64,000 bases of DNA, taken from positions 1 through 64,000 of the forward strand of contig DATAEK010000129.1 in the NCBI GenBank assembly GCA_036258055.1, written 5' to 3'. Shown here in pieces: positions 6,941-15,371 of this stretch. The notes under the pieces were generated by a model. That model searched no databases. It saw only the letters and a program-made list of their open reading frames with translations, and had not been told where the DNA came from. This DNA comes from DATAEK01 sp036258055. Its GTDB lineage: Bacteria; Acidobacteriota; Vicinamibacteria; Vicinamibacterales; 2-12-FULL-66-21. The stretch's first letter is position 1, and each line of letters begins with the position of its first letter. The position numbers and the translations under genes were made by a program.

Positions 6941-9376
6941 ATGCAGGACCTGATTCGCGATCTTCGATACGGCCTTCGCCTGCTGAACCGTGATGCGGCT
7001 TTCACCGCCGCGGCGGTGCTCACCCTGGCGCTGGGAGTCGGGGCCAACGTCGCGATGTTGAGCCTCGCAGAAGCAACCCTCCTTCGTCCGATTCAGGTCG
7101 CTGCCCCGGATCGCCTGCTCGCCTTCACCTGGTCGTCGTCCTATCCGCACTACCGTGAGTTCGCAACGCATCGCGAAGTATTCGCAGGTGTCATCGCAAC
7201 GAGCGGCGAACGCCGGCTGAGCCTCTCGATCGACGGTCTCACCGAGCTGACCGAAGGAGCCTTCGTTTCGGCGAACACGTTTGGCGTGCTGGGAGTCCGC
7301 GCTGCCGCAGGCCGTACCTTTGTGGAGTCGGACGAGACGGGCGTGGGAGGAGCCGTCGTCGGTGTCTTGAGCCACGACTACTGGTCGGCGCGTTTCGGCC
7401 GCGACCCTGGTGTCATCGGCAAGCTGATTCGCGCCAACGACCGTCCGGTCACCATCGTCGGCGTCGCGGCCGAGGGATTTCGAGGCACGACGCTTTTTTC
7501 CAGTCCGGACATCTACTTGCCGGTCACCTCGAGCCCGGCAATCAGAACGGGCTTCCTCTCGAATGCATCGCTCCTCGATCACCCTGGTTTCGTCTGGCTG
7601 AACGTTGTCGGCCGCCTGGCTGAGGGCGTCACGTCGGAGCAGGCGACGGCTGCGGTCAACACGATCTACCGCAGGATCAATCCGCCCAAGCCTGGGGTGA
7701 CGCCCGATCGGCTGACGCTCACAACCCTCACGACTCGAGCGCTCGGGGGCGACAACGCCGCGTCCGTCTGCGGATTCGTGCTCCTGCTCGTCGGGGTCGT
7801 CGGCCTGACGCTGCTGATTGGCTGCGCGAACCTGGCGAATCTTCTGCTGGCCCGCGCGACGTCCCGGCGGCGCGAATTGAGCGTCCGTCTGGCTCTCGGC
7901 GCAACACGAGGGCGAGTGCTCCGCCAGATGCTGTGCGAGAGCCTCTTGCTTTCCCTGCTCGGCGGTGCGGCTGGCCTGGTCGTCGCGGCACTGGCGATGC
8001 CGCTTCTGGCTGCATTCCAGCTTCCGGGCGGGATCGAGATTGGCCGTCTGGATCTCAGGATCGATTGGGTTGCACTGCTCGCTGCCGTCGCGCTCGCGCT
8101 GCTGACTGGGGTGCTCTTCGGCGCCTGGCCCGCCTGGCGTGCGTCCCGCGGTGAGGCCTCCGCTCGCGTGCGTGATGAGGGACGCGTGACGCCTTCCCGA
8201 AGCCGGGTCAGAAGCGCACTCGTGGCGGCTCAGATCGCCCTCAGTCTCGTGCTGATGATCGGCAGTGGTCTGTTCCTGCAGAGCCTCGTGCACGCACTGC
8301 GTGAACCGCTTGGCTTCGACGTCAGCGGCGTCGCAACTGCGTCGGTCAACCCGGGGCTGGCCCGACTCGACCCGGCGCGTGCGCGCGTGTTCTATGCGGA
8401 CGCTCTGGAACGGGTCCGCACGGTCCCGGGCGTCCAGGCGGCTGCATGGGCGTCGCTCGTGCCAACCAAGGGTGTCGTCATGGGAGAGCTCGAGGTCGAC
8501 GGCTACAGCAGCGGCAAGACTGCGACCTACTACATCGCGCAGGTCGGACCCGAGTACTTCCAGGCCGCCGGAACACGCCTGGTAAGAGGGCGACCGTTTA
8601 CGCCGGCCGACGCGCGTGCCGCACCGGAGGTGGCGATCGTCAACGAAGCTGCCGCGGCAGCGCACTGGGCCGGGCGGAACCCGATCGGAGGACGTATCAA
8701 GCTCGGTGATGGATCAGAATGGCGCACAATCGTCGGAGTCGTGGAGAACACGAAGATTCGACACCTTGACGACAAGCCGGCGCCGTATGTGTATTTTCCT
8801 TTCGATCAAACGATAGGCGGGCTGGTCGGGTCGATCGACAGCGCCCATCTTTTCGTACGAACCTCGGATAGCCTGGACGCCGTCGTTCCGCTCATTCGTG
8901 ATCGATTGCGGGCGACGGATGCGCGCGTGCCCGTGTACGACGTCGGTCCGTTTGCAGATCACGTGCAGCCGCTCGTGATTCCTCAGCGGATGGGAGTGAC
9001 GCTCTTCGGGTTTTTCGCGTCGCTCTCGATCACGCTGGCGACAATCGGAATCTACGGTGTGGCCTCGTACGTCACCGCTCTGCGCACGCGGGAGATTGGC
9101 ATCAGGATCGCGCTTGGAGCTGCGCGCCGCGACATCGGCCGGTTGATCCTGCTGCAGGGTGCCAAACCTGTTGCGATCGGCCTCATCGCGGGTCTTCTTA
9201 TGGCGGTAATGGCCGGCAGGCTCGCAACGGCGTTCCTCTTCGGCGTGCGTCCACACGATCCGCTGACGTTCGCCACGGTGTCCCTGCTGATCGCCGCGTT
9301 GGCGCTTGCGGCCAGTTACGTTCCAGCCCGGCGGGCGGCGCGCCTCGATCCGGTGGGTGCGCTCCGTCACGACTAG
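6941..9376 (+). CDS. Orphan MacB/FtsX-type duplicated ABC permease (ADOP)
   Basis: 811 residues with the architecture of acidobacterial duplicated orphan permeases. The N-terminus contains DLRYGLRLLNRDAAFTAAAV and the first transmembrane helix LTLALGVGANVAMLSLAEAT. A MacB-like periplasmic domain, a first FtsX block (LIGCANLANLLLARATSRRR), a linker, a second periplasmic domain, and a second FtsX block (ALRTREIGIRIALGAARRDI) follow. The protein ends with ARLDPVGALRHD. No ATPase gene is adjacent, and the only ABC ATPase in the window is LolD at 52434. ATG 6941 is preceded by GAGGAG. Substrate and role are unknown; the family is thought to act in efflux or lipoprotein/peptide handling. Confidence 0.9.
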   Translation: MQDLIRDLRYGLRLLNRDAAFTAAAVLTLALGVGANVAMLSLAEATLLRPIQVAAPDRLLAFTWSSSYPHYREFATHREVFAGVIATSGERRLSLSIDGLTELTEGAFVSANTFGVLGVRAAAGRTFVESDETGVGGAVVGVLSHDYWSARFGRDPGVIGKLIRANDRPVTIVGVAAEGFRGTTLFSSPDIYLPVTSSPAIRTGFLSNASLLDHPGFVWLNVVGRLAEGVTSEQATAAVNTIYRRINPPKPGVTPDRLTLTTLTTRALGGDNAASVCGFVLLLVGVVGLTLLIGCANLANLLLARATSRRRELSVRLALGATRGRVLRQMLCESLLLSLLGGAAGLVVAALAMPLLAAFQLPGGIEIGRLDLRIDWVALLAAVALALLTGVLFGAWPAWRASRGEASARVRDEGRVTPSRSRVRSALVAAQIALSLVLMIGSGLFLQSLVHALREPLGFDVSGVATASVNPGLARLDPARARVFYADALERVRTVPGVQAAAWASLVPTKGVVMGELEVDGYSSGKTATYYIAQVGPEYFQAAGTRLVRGRPFTPADARAAPEVAIVNEAAAAAHWAGRNPIGGRIKLGDGSEWRTIVGVVENTKIRHLDDKPAPYVYFPFDQTIGGLVGSIDSAHLFVRTSDSLDAVVPLIRDRLRATDARVPVYDVGPFADHVQPLVIPQRMGVTLFGFFASLSITLATIGIYGVASYVTALRTREIGIRIALGAARRDIGRLILLQGAKPVAIGLIAGLLMAVMAGRLATAFLFGVRPHDPLTFATVSLLIAALALAASYVPARRAARLDPVGALRHD

Positions 9377-9617
9377 TACGACTCTGTCAGATTCTACGAA
9401 TGCGGCGAAACACTGCCCGCTCCGGCAAGCTAACGCTGGCGTGGAAAAACGCGCGCTTCGCATCGCCGGCCGCGACCCGCGCTGGGTCCCCAACCCAGGG
9501 CGGCAGTCACGCTGCGCGCGCGTTTTTACCCGCTGCCGGGTGTCACGCCCGCTCACGCTTGCCTGCGCGGACCGTGTTCCGCCGCCAAAGAGCCATGCAG
9601 AATCTGACAAAGTAGTA
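9377..9617. mobile_element. Fold-back (MITE-like) element, 241 bp, no coding capacity
   Basis: Terminal inverted repeats of 19 bp (9377-9395 against 9599-9617) agree at 17 of 19 positions; the core is tgtcagattct/agaatctgaca. The complementarity continues inward: 9402-9413 with 9574-9585 (11 of 12), ggcaagc 9424-9430 with gcttgcc 9557-9563, and aaaaacgcgcgc 9445-9456 with gcgcgcgttttt 9516-9527 (perfect). An apical hairpin ctgggt/acccag sits at 9482-9498. The flanks actag (9372-9376) and actgg (9618-9622) could be a diverged 5-bp target duplication. It begins directly after the permease stop codon. No ORF inside is credible. A structured RNA is the alternative reading. Confidence 0.65.
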
Positions 9618-9652
9618 ACTGGCAGCGTCGGTCGAGTGGCCGGCGGGAACGC

Positions 9653-9658
9653 TACAAT
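9653..9658 (+). promoter_or_regulatory. Putative -10 box of the S4-domain gene, leaderless spacing
   Basis: TACAAT lies 6 bp before ATG 9665. There is no Shine-Dalgarno sequence between them. It sits about 36 bp past the fold-back element, so the promoter is outside that element. Confidence 0.55.
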
Positions 9659-9664
9659 CGATCA

Positions 9665-10054
9665 ATGGAGTCCGTTCGCCTCGACGTATGGCTCGACGTC
9701 ACCTGCCTGTTCAAGACCCGCTCCGAAGCGCAGCGGGCGTGCAAAGGTGGCAAAGTCGACGTCAACGGTCAGGCGGCGAAGCCGCATCGGGAAATTCACG
9801 CCGGCGATCGCATCGTGATCTCGCGTCCGCCCGGACGACGTCAGCAGGTGATCGTCAAGGTGATCGGCGAGCGTCATATCGCGAAGGCGGATGCCAGGGC
9901 GATGTACGAAGATGTGACACCGCCGCCGACAGCGGAAGAGATCGAGGCGCGTCAGATGGCCAGATTGATGGGGCCGCTCTTCAAGTCCCGTTCTGCTGGT
10001 GTTCCGGACAAGCGCGAGCGGCGGGCGCTGCGCCGGCTAAAGGGTCGCGGCTGA
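9665..10054 (+). CDS. S4-domain RNA-binding protein (Hsp15/HslR-like)
   Basis: 129 residues. The S4 RNA-binding domain fills residues 4-65 with VRLDVWLDVTCLFKTRSEAQ, ACKGGKVDVNGQAAKPHREI and HAGDRIVISRP. A basic C-terminal tail follows (ends RERRALRRLKGRG). This matches the Hsp15 family, which binds stalled 50S subunits carrying nascent-chain tRNA. It is a single-gene unit convergent with the minus-strand hypothetical at 10074. The start is fixed by the conserved N-terminus. Confidence 0.88.
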   Translation: MESVRLDVWLDVTCLFKTRSEAQRACKGGKVDVNGQAAKPHREIHAGDRIVISRPPGRRQQVIVKVIGERHIAKADARAMYEDVTPPPTAEEIEARQMARLMGPLFKSRSAGVPDKRERRALRRLKGRG

Positions 10055-10073
10055 ACCTGAGACCGCGAATCGA

Positions 10074-10460
10074 TCAGGAGGAGACGATCGTGTCCAGAGC
10101 GTGCTCGAGACGCAGCTCTGCCTCGAGCATGCGCTGCTGGAGCGCTTGAGCGACGGCGTGGCGCGGACCCGACTCCAGGATCAAGTCGCGGAGCGACATA
10201 CCCAGCGCGGACAGACAGTCGTGATACCGCTCGCGCACCCAGTCGGCGGCCTGATCGTCCCACGCGCCGCGCGCCGCGTCGATCAACCGGTGCAACAGAT
10301 CGTGGGCATACTGATCGAGGTTGGAGCCGGCAGACGCTGACAGCGTCTGCGCATCCGCGCTCCCGTGCGTGTATTTCAGCGCAATCACGTCGACGATGCG
10401 CTGCCGCGCCGCCACCGCCTCTGAAAGCAATCGCTCTTCGATTCGGGCATCAGGAATCAT
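10074..10460 (-). CDS. Hypothetical helical protein
   Basis: 128 residues, predicted all-helical and soluble, beginning MIPDARIEERLLSEAVAARQ, with a single Cys (RYHDCLSALG). No signal peptide or membrane segment and no family recognised. It follows the 78-aa gene at 10485 on the same strand with a 24-bp gap, which suggests a two-gene unit. The reading frame is stop-free over its whole length and no better ORF overlaps it. Confidence 0.55.
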   Translation of the reverse strand: MIPDARIEERLLSEAVAARQRIVDVIALKYTHGSADAQTLSASAGSNLDQYAHDLLHRLIDAARGAWDDQAADWVRERYHDCLSALGMSLRDLILESGPRHAVAQALQQRMLEAELRLEHALDTIVSS

Positions 10461-10484
10461 GAGTGATGTCTGCGGCAGACTGGA

Positions 10485-10721
10485 TCAGTCTCTGGGTTTG
10501 GAGCGACGGTCGAGCATGAACTTTACACGAATGCTCGCCGCATAGCTGCGCCACACGGGAACGAGGTCCACGATGTCTTGAACCGGTCCGCGGTAGCGAT
10601 CGGCTTTCAGGTCGATGGGCGTCTCCGTCTTGAGGTAGTGCACGAGGCTTTCGACCGCGCGCGCCATATTCTCGTAATTCGCCAGCAGCTGGAGTACGTC
10701 TTCGCGTTCCTCGTCCGTCAC
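10485..10721 (-). CDS. Hypothetical small acidic protein
   Basis: 78 residues, beginning MTDEEREDVLQLLANYENMA and ending in a basic tail (FMLDRRSKPRD). GTG 10721 is preceded by GGAG at good spacing (about 6 nt). No family recognised and no membrane segment. The helix-rich, charged composition suggests a small soluble partner protein, perhaps of the 128-aa protein encoded just downstream; this is inference from position only. Confidence 0.5.
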   Translation of the reverse strand: MTDEEREDVLQLLANYENMARAVESLVHYLKTETPIDLKADRYRGPVQDIVDLVPVWRSYAASIRVKFMLDRRSKPRD

Positions 10722-10818
10722 GGGTCTCCACGTTTCCCACGGTTGGGTGTGACGTGGCCCGCGCGGACGGAATGGCGCCGCGGGCCGGCCGACGCGCGCC
10801 GGGACCGCGCGAAGCCTG

Positions 10819-10827
10819 TGCTATAAT
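10819..10827 (+). promoter_or_regulatory. Extended -10 promoter of rpsT
   Basis: TGCTATAAT is a perfect extended -10 element. Initiation near 10834 would give a leader of about 95 nt before rpsT, unlike the leaderless genes nearby. A long leader would suit translational feedback by S20, which is known for rpsT in enterobacteria. No clear -35. Confidence 0.65.
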
Positions 10828-10929
10828 TGCTGGTTTGTGGCCCGCGCGCAATGGCGTCGTCTGGGGCCGTGACCTCTGTTTTCACCGGCGCCGGCCCGCA
10901 CGCCGCCGTCTTTTCGAGGAACACCTACT

Positions 10930-11202
10930 GTGGCCAGTCACGATTCCGCGCTCAAGGCGCACCGGCAGAATCTCGTGCGACGCGAGCGCAACCGCCAGCT
11001 CCGGACCCGGCTCCGCTCCGCCCTGAAAGAAATCCGCGCCGCGATCGACTCCGGCTCGGCAGCCGACGTCAAGGACGCCCTGCGTCAGACGATCTCGCTC
11101 GTGGACAAGATGGCGGGTAAAGGCCTGATCCACCGCAACACCGCCGGTCGCTACAAGTCACGGCTTGCGTCCCGCGTCGCGAAGAAGAGCGCCGCCGCCT
11201 AA
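10930..11202 (+). CDS. rpsT: 30S ribosomal protein S20
   Basis: 90 residues, the usual length for bS20. Very basic and helical, with the conserved start ASHDSALKAHRQNLVRRERN and the family motif GKGLIHRNTAGRYKSRLASR near the C-terminus. It binds 16S rRNA early in 30S assembly. The start is GTG at 10930 with GAGGA about 10 nt upstream. It is a single-gene unit convergent with holA, and a hairpin lies between the two. Confidence 0.96.
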   Translation: MASHDSALKAHRQNLVRRERNRQLRTRLRSALKEIRAAIDSGSAADVKDALRQTISLVDKMAGKGLIHRNTAGRYKSRLASRVAKKSAAA

Positions 11203-11225
11203 TCGATTCTCGTCTCGAGTCCCGC

Positions 11226-11245
11226 CGCCGGTATCATACCCGGCG
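11226..11245. terminator. Hairpin between convergent rpsT and holA
   Basis: CGCCGG-tatcatac-CCGGCG forms a 6-bp GC stem with an 8-nt loop 24 bp after the rpsT stop. The holA stop codon (11234-11236) lies in the loop. There is no T-tract on either strand, so intrinsic termination is only a possibility. Confidence 0.35.
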
Positions 11246-12259
11246 TGCGGCGGGCCGCGGCACGCCGCACAGCTCCATCACCAGCCTCTCCAGCAGTACC
11301 CGAGGATCTCCGCCGGAGCTCTTGAGGTCGACGTCCGTTCGGAACAGCGCCTCGATGGCACCCGGCACGCGGCGCGCATCCGACATGCCGAGCTTCTCAC
11401 GAACGAACCACGCGAGCTGCCCGAGCACCATGTAAGGCACCGCTCCGGACTCCAGCGAGAGCGCCAGCTGGCGCAGCGCTTCGGCAGCGTCCCCTCTCTG
11501 AATCGCCGACGTCACCGCCCAGTCGTCCTGCGCCGTTTCCGCGCTGACGACTTCGCGCGTGTCGGCGATGGTGATCTTCGGCTTTCCCGAGGTGAACAAC
11601 AGCAGCCGCTCCAGGTCCCCACGAAGGCGGGCGATGTCAGTGCCCGCGCGTTCCGCGATCAGGCGTGCCGCCGCTGGATCGATCTGCTGACCGGCGGCGG
11701 TGACGGCCTGCCGCACGAGCCGCTCCGCTTCGCGTGCCACCTGACGCAGGTCCACCCGCGCGTCTTTCGCCGGCCTGAGGCCCCAGCATTCGACGATCTG
11801 GGCGCTCTTCTGGAGGAGTTTGTAGAGACGACGCGACCGATCGACGTCAGACGCGACGAGGATCAACACGGTCAGCGGCTCCGGGTTCCTGACGTACTCC
11901 TCCAGCGCGTCGGCGTCAGGCCGGGTTTCCTCCCCCGCATCCTCCTCTGGGATTTCCTCCGTCTTGCCTCGACGCTTCGGCTTGAGCAGTCTTTCGGCGC
12001 GCAACACGACGACGACGCGATGGCTTGCCATCATTGGAAGCATTCGCGCGGACTCGACGATCGTGGCCGCCGTGACCCCACGGTCCGTTGCGTAGAGGCG
12101 TTCCACGTTGAACGCGCGCAGTTCGTCTTCCACGAGGCCAGACAGATCTCCAGCCAGTCTGGACATCTCGGCGTCATCGTCGCCGACGATCAGGTAGATG
12201 GGGTCTGGCCGGCGCTGAGCGATGGCCTTGCGGATGTCGGCCGCCGAGGCCGCTGGCAT
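11234..12259 (-). CDS. holA: DNA polymerase III subunit delta
   Basis: 341 residues, the usual size for HolA. The N-terminal RFC/AAA-like part starts DIRKAIAQRRPDPIYLIVGD and continues ERLYATDRGVTAATIVESAR. The helical collar carries RAGTDIARLRGDLERLLLF and QRGDAAEALRQLALSLESG. It opens the beta sliding clamp within the clamp loader. It overlaps the lptE stop by one base (TGATG), the common lptE-holA order downstream of leuS seen in many Gram-negative bacteria. Confidence 0.9.
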   Translation of the reverse strand: MPAASAADIRKAIAQRRPDPIYLIVGDDDAEMSRLAGDLSGLVEDELRAFNVERLYATDRGVTAATIVESARMLPMMASHRVVVVLRAERLLKPKRRGKTEEIPEEDAGEETRPDADALEEYVRNPEPLTVLILVASDVDRSRRLYKLLQKSAQIVECWGLRPAKDARVDLRQVAREAERLVRQAVTAAGQQIDPAAARLIAERAGTDIARLRGDLERLLLFTSGKPKITIADTREVVSAETAQDDWAVTSAIQRGDAAEALRQLALSLESGAVPYMVLGQLAWFVREKLGMSDARRVPGAIEALFRTDVDLKSSGGDPRVLLERLVMELCGVPRPAARRV

Positions 12260-12807
12260 CAGAAGGCCTCGAGCATCGCGCTGACGACCGCGCGGGCGAA
12301 CTCAGTCGCGAGCCGCTCCAGGGCGTTGGCGTCCTGGCGCAGGAAGGCGTTCGCGTCCTGGCTGGTATTCGAATTCGACATGTCGTACTGCTCGCTGAAC
12401 TGCAGCGAAGGGTTCGCCCAGATGACCTTGTTGGCCTTCACGTCGCGCAGTTCGACCTTTGCGATGAGCGTCAGCACGTAGCGAGATGCCTGCTGCTGCT
12501 GGTTGAACCCGCTCGGCACGAGCGAGATGGCCGTGATTTCGCCTGCCAGCACGGCGTCCACCCCGGTGCTCTGCGGCAGCACCGTGTAATGACCCCTGCC
12601 GATGAGCTCAGAGATGACTCGCTCCGTGACCTTGCGCTCGACCTCGTAGACGCTCGTGTTGTTCTGAAACATCGGCACGCCGATCGTCTTGATGTCGGCC
12701 GGCAGAAACGACCCGCGTCCTGAGAGCGAATACCCGCAACCCGGCGACAGCAGGACCGCCAGGGCGATCACGGAGCAGGCGATGGTGAAACGGATGCGCG
12801 ACATCAT
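12259..12807 (-). CDS. lptE: LPS-assembly lipoprotein LptE
   Basis: 182 residues with a lipoprotein signal ending in the lipobox LSPGC (Cys near residue 24), followed by GYSLSGRGSFLPADIKTIGV, typical of LptE. It would plug the LptD barrel and help place LPS in the outer leaflet. The first ATG (12807) overlaps the leuS stop as ATGA; a second ATG at 12804 is possible. It sits between leuS and holA, as in Proteobacteria. Confidence 0.88.
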   Translation of the reverse strand: MMSRIRFTIACSVIALAVLLSPGCGYSLSGRGSFLPADIKTIGVPMFQNNTSVYEVERKVTERVISELIGRGHYTVLPQSTGVDAVLAGEITAISLVPSGFNQQQQASRYVLTLIAKVELRDVKANKVIWANPSLQFSEQYDMSNSNTSQDANAFLRQDANALERLATEFARAVVSAMLEAF

Positions 12808-15356
12808 GTGGCGACAATGCTGACCAGCCGCGAAGCGCCTGGGGTGACCAGAATCTTCCGCACGGTCTTCCCATCGAGGTGCTTGACGATCTGCGGATCC
12901 GCGAGCGCCAACTCCTGCAGACGGTCATCCCCGATATCGGCTGGAACGGTCACCCGTGCGCGGACCTTGCCGTTGACCTGCACGGGCACTACGATCTCCG
13001 CCGCCTTGGCGACCGACTCCTGATACTGCGGCCAGCCGGCAGCGGTCACGCCGCCCTTGTGCCCGAGGATCTCCCACAGCTCCTCCGACATGTGCGGTGT
13101 GAAGGGCGACAGCATCAACACCAGCGCTTCGATCGCCTCCTTCAGTACTGCAATCGTCGCCTGGCGCGCAACTCCGCCCACCGTCTCCGCGTCAGCCTCC
13201 TCCCGGCCTGGTCTGATGCAGTTGCTCGCAGCGCAAAACGCGTAGAGCTCGTTGACGAGCTCCATCAGGCCGGAAACGGCTGTGTTCAGGTGGACGCGTG
13301 GATCGAGATCCAGCGTCACTCGCCGGATCGTTTCGTGCGTCTTGCGACGGAGCGCACGCTCGTCATCGTTCAGATCGAGTTCGCCCGGCCCTGGAATGCC
13401 GTGTCCGCCGATTGTCTCGGCGAGCTGATCCACCAGACGCCACACCCGCGACAGGAACCGGAAGCTGCCTTCGAGGCCGGCGTCAGTCCACTCGATTTCT
13501 TTTTCGGGCGGCGCGACGAACATGACGTAGAGCCGCAGCGCGTCGGCGCCGAACTTCTGAATCATGTCGTCGGGATCGACGACGTTCCCCACCGATTTCG
13601 ACATGACGTCGCCGCCCTTGAGGACCATCCCCTGCGTCAGCAGCCGCGTGAACGGCTCGTCGATGACCGTCAGGCCCACGTCTCGATACACGCGGCTGAA
13701 GAACCGCGAGTAGATCAGGTGCAAGATCGCGTGCTCGACGCCGCCACTGTAGAAGTCCACCGGTCCCCAGTACGCGACCTTGTCAGGATCGAACGGCAAT
13801 TCGCCATTGTGCGGATCGCAGAACCTGAAGAAGTACCAGGACGAATCGACGAACGTATCCATGGTGTCGGTCTCGCGCTTCGCGGGACCGCCGCACTCGG
13901 GACAGGTTGTGTTGACGAACTCCGGGATCTGCGCGAGCGGTGAATCGCCGCGCCCGCTGAAGGCCGCGACCCTCGGCAATTCGACCGGCAGGGCGTCGGA
14001 CGGAACCGGCACAATCCCGTCCTTCTCACAATAAACGACCGGAATTGGCGTGCCCCAGTAGCGCTGCCGTGAGATACCCCAGTCCTTCAGGCGGTACTGC
14101 ACCGTTCGCACGCCGATGCCACGGCTCTCCGCCGCCTCCGACATCCGCACGATCGCGTCGTCTGTGGTGAGACCGGTGAAGTCCCCCGACGCGACCAGCT
14201 TGCCTGGACCGTCGTACGGCTCGGTCATCGACGGCTCTGCGAGTGTCTTTCCGTCGGGCTGAACCACGATTGTGACCGGCAGCTTGTACTTGCGCGCGAA
14301 CTCGAAGTCGCGCTGATCGTGCCCGGGCACCCCCATCACCGCTCCAGTGCCGTACTCGGCCAGCACGAAGTTGGCAATCCAGATCGGGACGGGCTGACGT
14401 GTGAACGGATTGATCGCCGAACGTCCGGTTGGGAACCCTTCCTTCTCGAGCTCTCCGATCGTACGAATGCTTCGATCCTGCGCCTGGAATCGCTGCAGGT
14501 TCTCACGAAACGTCGAATCCGCCGCTCCGCTCCAGGCCTGAACGAGCGGGTGCTCCGGCGCCAGTATGATGAAGTTGGCACCGTAGATCGTGTCGATCCT
14601 CGTAGTAAACACCTCGATCGAGTCGATGCCCGTGCCGCCGTCCTTCTCCGCCAGCGGAAACTTCACTCGCGCTCCGTCCGACCGGCCGATCCAGTTCCGC
14701 TGCATCGTCAGAACCTTCTCGGGCCACTCGGGCAGGTGCTCGATCCCCTCGAGCAGCTCATCGGCGTACTTGGTGATGCGGAAGAACCACTGCTCGAGCT
14801 CACGCGTGGTTACCGGCGTGCCGCAACGCCAGCACTTGCCGTCCACCACCTGCTCGTTCGCGAGCACGGTCTGACAGCTCGGACACCAGTTGACCGTCGA
14901 GCGCCGGCGGTACGCCAGATCGCGCTCGAGCATCTTCAGGAACAGCCACTGATTCCACTTGTAGTAGTCGGGCTCACACGTGGCCAGCTCGCGGGACCAG
15001 TCGTAGCTGATCCCGATCCGCTGCAACTGCCCCTTCATGTGAGCGATGTTCTCGAGCGTCCAGGTCTCGGGGTGGGTGCCGTTCTTGATGGCGGCGTTTT
15101 CAGCGGGCAAACCGAACGCGTCCCAGCCGAAGGGGTGCAGGACGTTGAAACCGCGCATCCGTTTCATGCGGGCAACGACGTCGCCGATCATGTAGTTGCG
15201 GACGTGCCCGACATGTGCGTGCCCGGACGGGTACGCGAACATCTCGAGGCAGTAGAACTTCGTCTTGCCGGGATCCTCGCCGACCTCGAAGGTCCGCTCG
15301 GCTCGCCAGCGTTCCTGCCACTTCTTCTCGATTGTCTGGGGTTTGTACTCGGGCAC
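12804..15356 (-). CDS. leuS: Leucine--tRNA ligase
   Basis: 850 residues, class I synthetase of the bacterial LeuRS type. The HIGH-like motif is PSGHAHVGHVRN (near residue 47), the CP1 editing domain is present (TGAVMGVPGHDQRDFEFARK), zinc-type cysteines occur (CPSCQ, CWRCG), and the KMSKS-like motif is GGDVMSKSVGN. The start is GTG 15356 (VPEYKPQTIEKKWQERW); further upstream the frame is non-conserved. A TATAAT box ends 9 bp before this GTG. leuS heads the leuS-lptE-holA unit. Confidence 0.96.
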   Translation of the reverse strand: MPEYKPQTIEKKWQERWRAERTFEVGEDPGKTKFYCLEMFAYPSGHAHVGHVRNYMIGDVVARMKRMRGFNVLHPFGWDAFGLPAENAAIKNGTHPETWTLENIAHMKGQLQRIGISYDWSRELATCEPDYYKWNQWLFLKMLERDLAYRRRSTVNWCPSCQTVLANEQVVDGKCWRCGTPVTTRELEQWFFRITKYADELLEGIEHLPEWPEKVLTMQRNWIGRSDGARVKFPLAEKDGGTGIDSIEVFTTRIDTIYGANFIILAPEHPLVQAWSGAADSTFRENLQRFQAQDRSIRTIGELEKEGFPTGRSAINPFTRQPVPIWIANFVLAEYGTGAVMGVPGHDQRDFEFARKYKLPVTIVVQPDGKTLAEPSMTEPYDGPGKLVASGDFTGLTTDDAIVRMSEAAESRGIGVRTVQYRLKDWGISRQRYWGTPIPVVYCEKDGIVPVPSDALPVELPRVAAFSGRGDSPLAQIPEFVNTTCPECGGPAKRETDTMDTFVDSSWYFFRFCDPHNGELPFDPDKVAYWGPVDFYSGGVEHAILHLIYSRFFSRVYRDVGLTVIDEPFTRLLTQGMVLKGGDVMSKSVGNVVDPDDMIQKFGADALRLYVMFVAPPEKEIEWTDAGLEGSFRFLSRVWRLVDQLAETIGGHGIPGPGELDLNDDERALRRKTHETIRRVTLDLDPRVHLNTAVSGLMELVNELYAFCAASNCIRPGREEADAETVGGVARQATIAVLKEAIEALVLMLSPFTPHMSEELWEILGHKGGVTAAGWPQYQESVAKAAEIVVPVQVNGKVRARVTVPADIGDDRLQELALADPQIVKHLDGKTVRKILVTPGASRLVSIVAT

Positions 15357-15365
15357 GATCCCTAA

Positions 15366-15371
15366 ATTATA
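15366..15371 (-). promoter_or_regulatory. -10 box of leuS inside the upstream stop codon
   Basis: On the minus strand TATAAT spans 15371-15366. Its last bases include the TAA stop (15369-15367) of the deacetylase gene. The distance to the leuS GTG is 9 bp, so the transcript would have at most a 2-3 nt leader. Confidence 0.6.

Noticed and set aside
6848..8665. 605-codon open frame antisense to the permease
   Set aside because: Composition typical of an antisense shadow; the plus-strand permease has clear family motifs.
11165..12481. 438-codon plus-strand frame over holA and lptE
   Set aside because: holA and lptE have conserved motifs and an overlapping start/stop; the plus frame has none.
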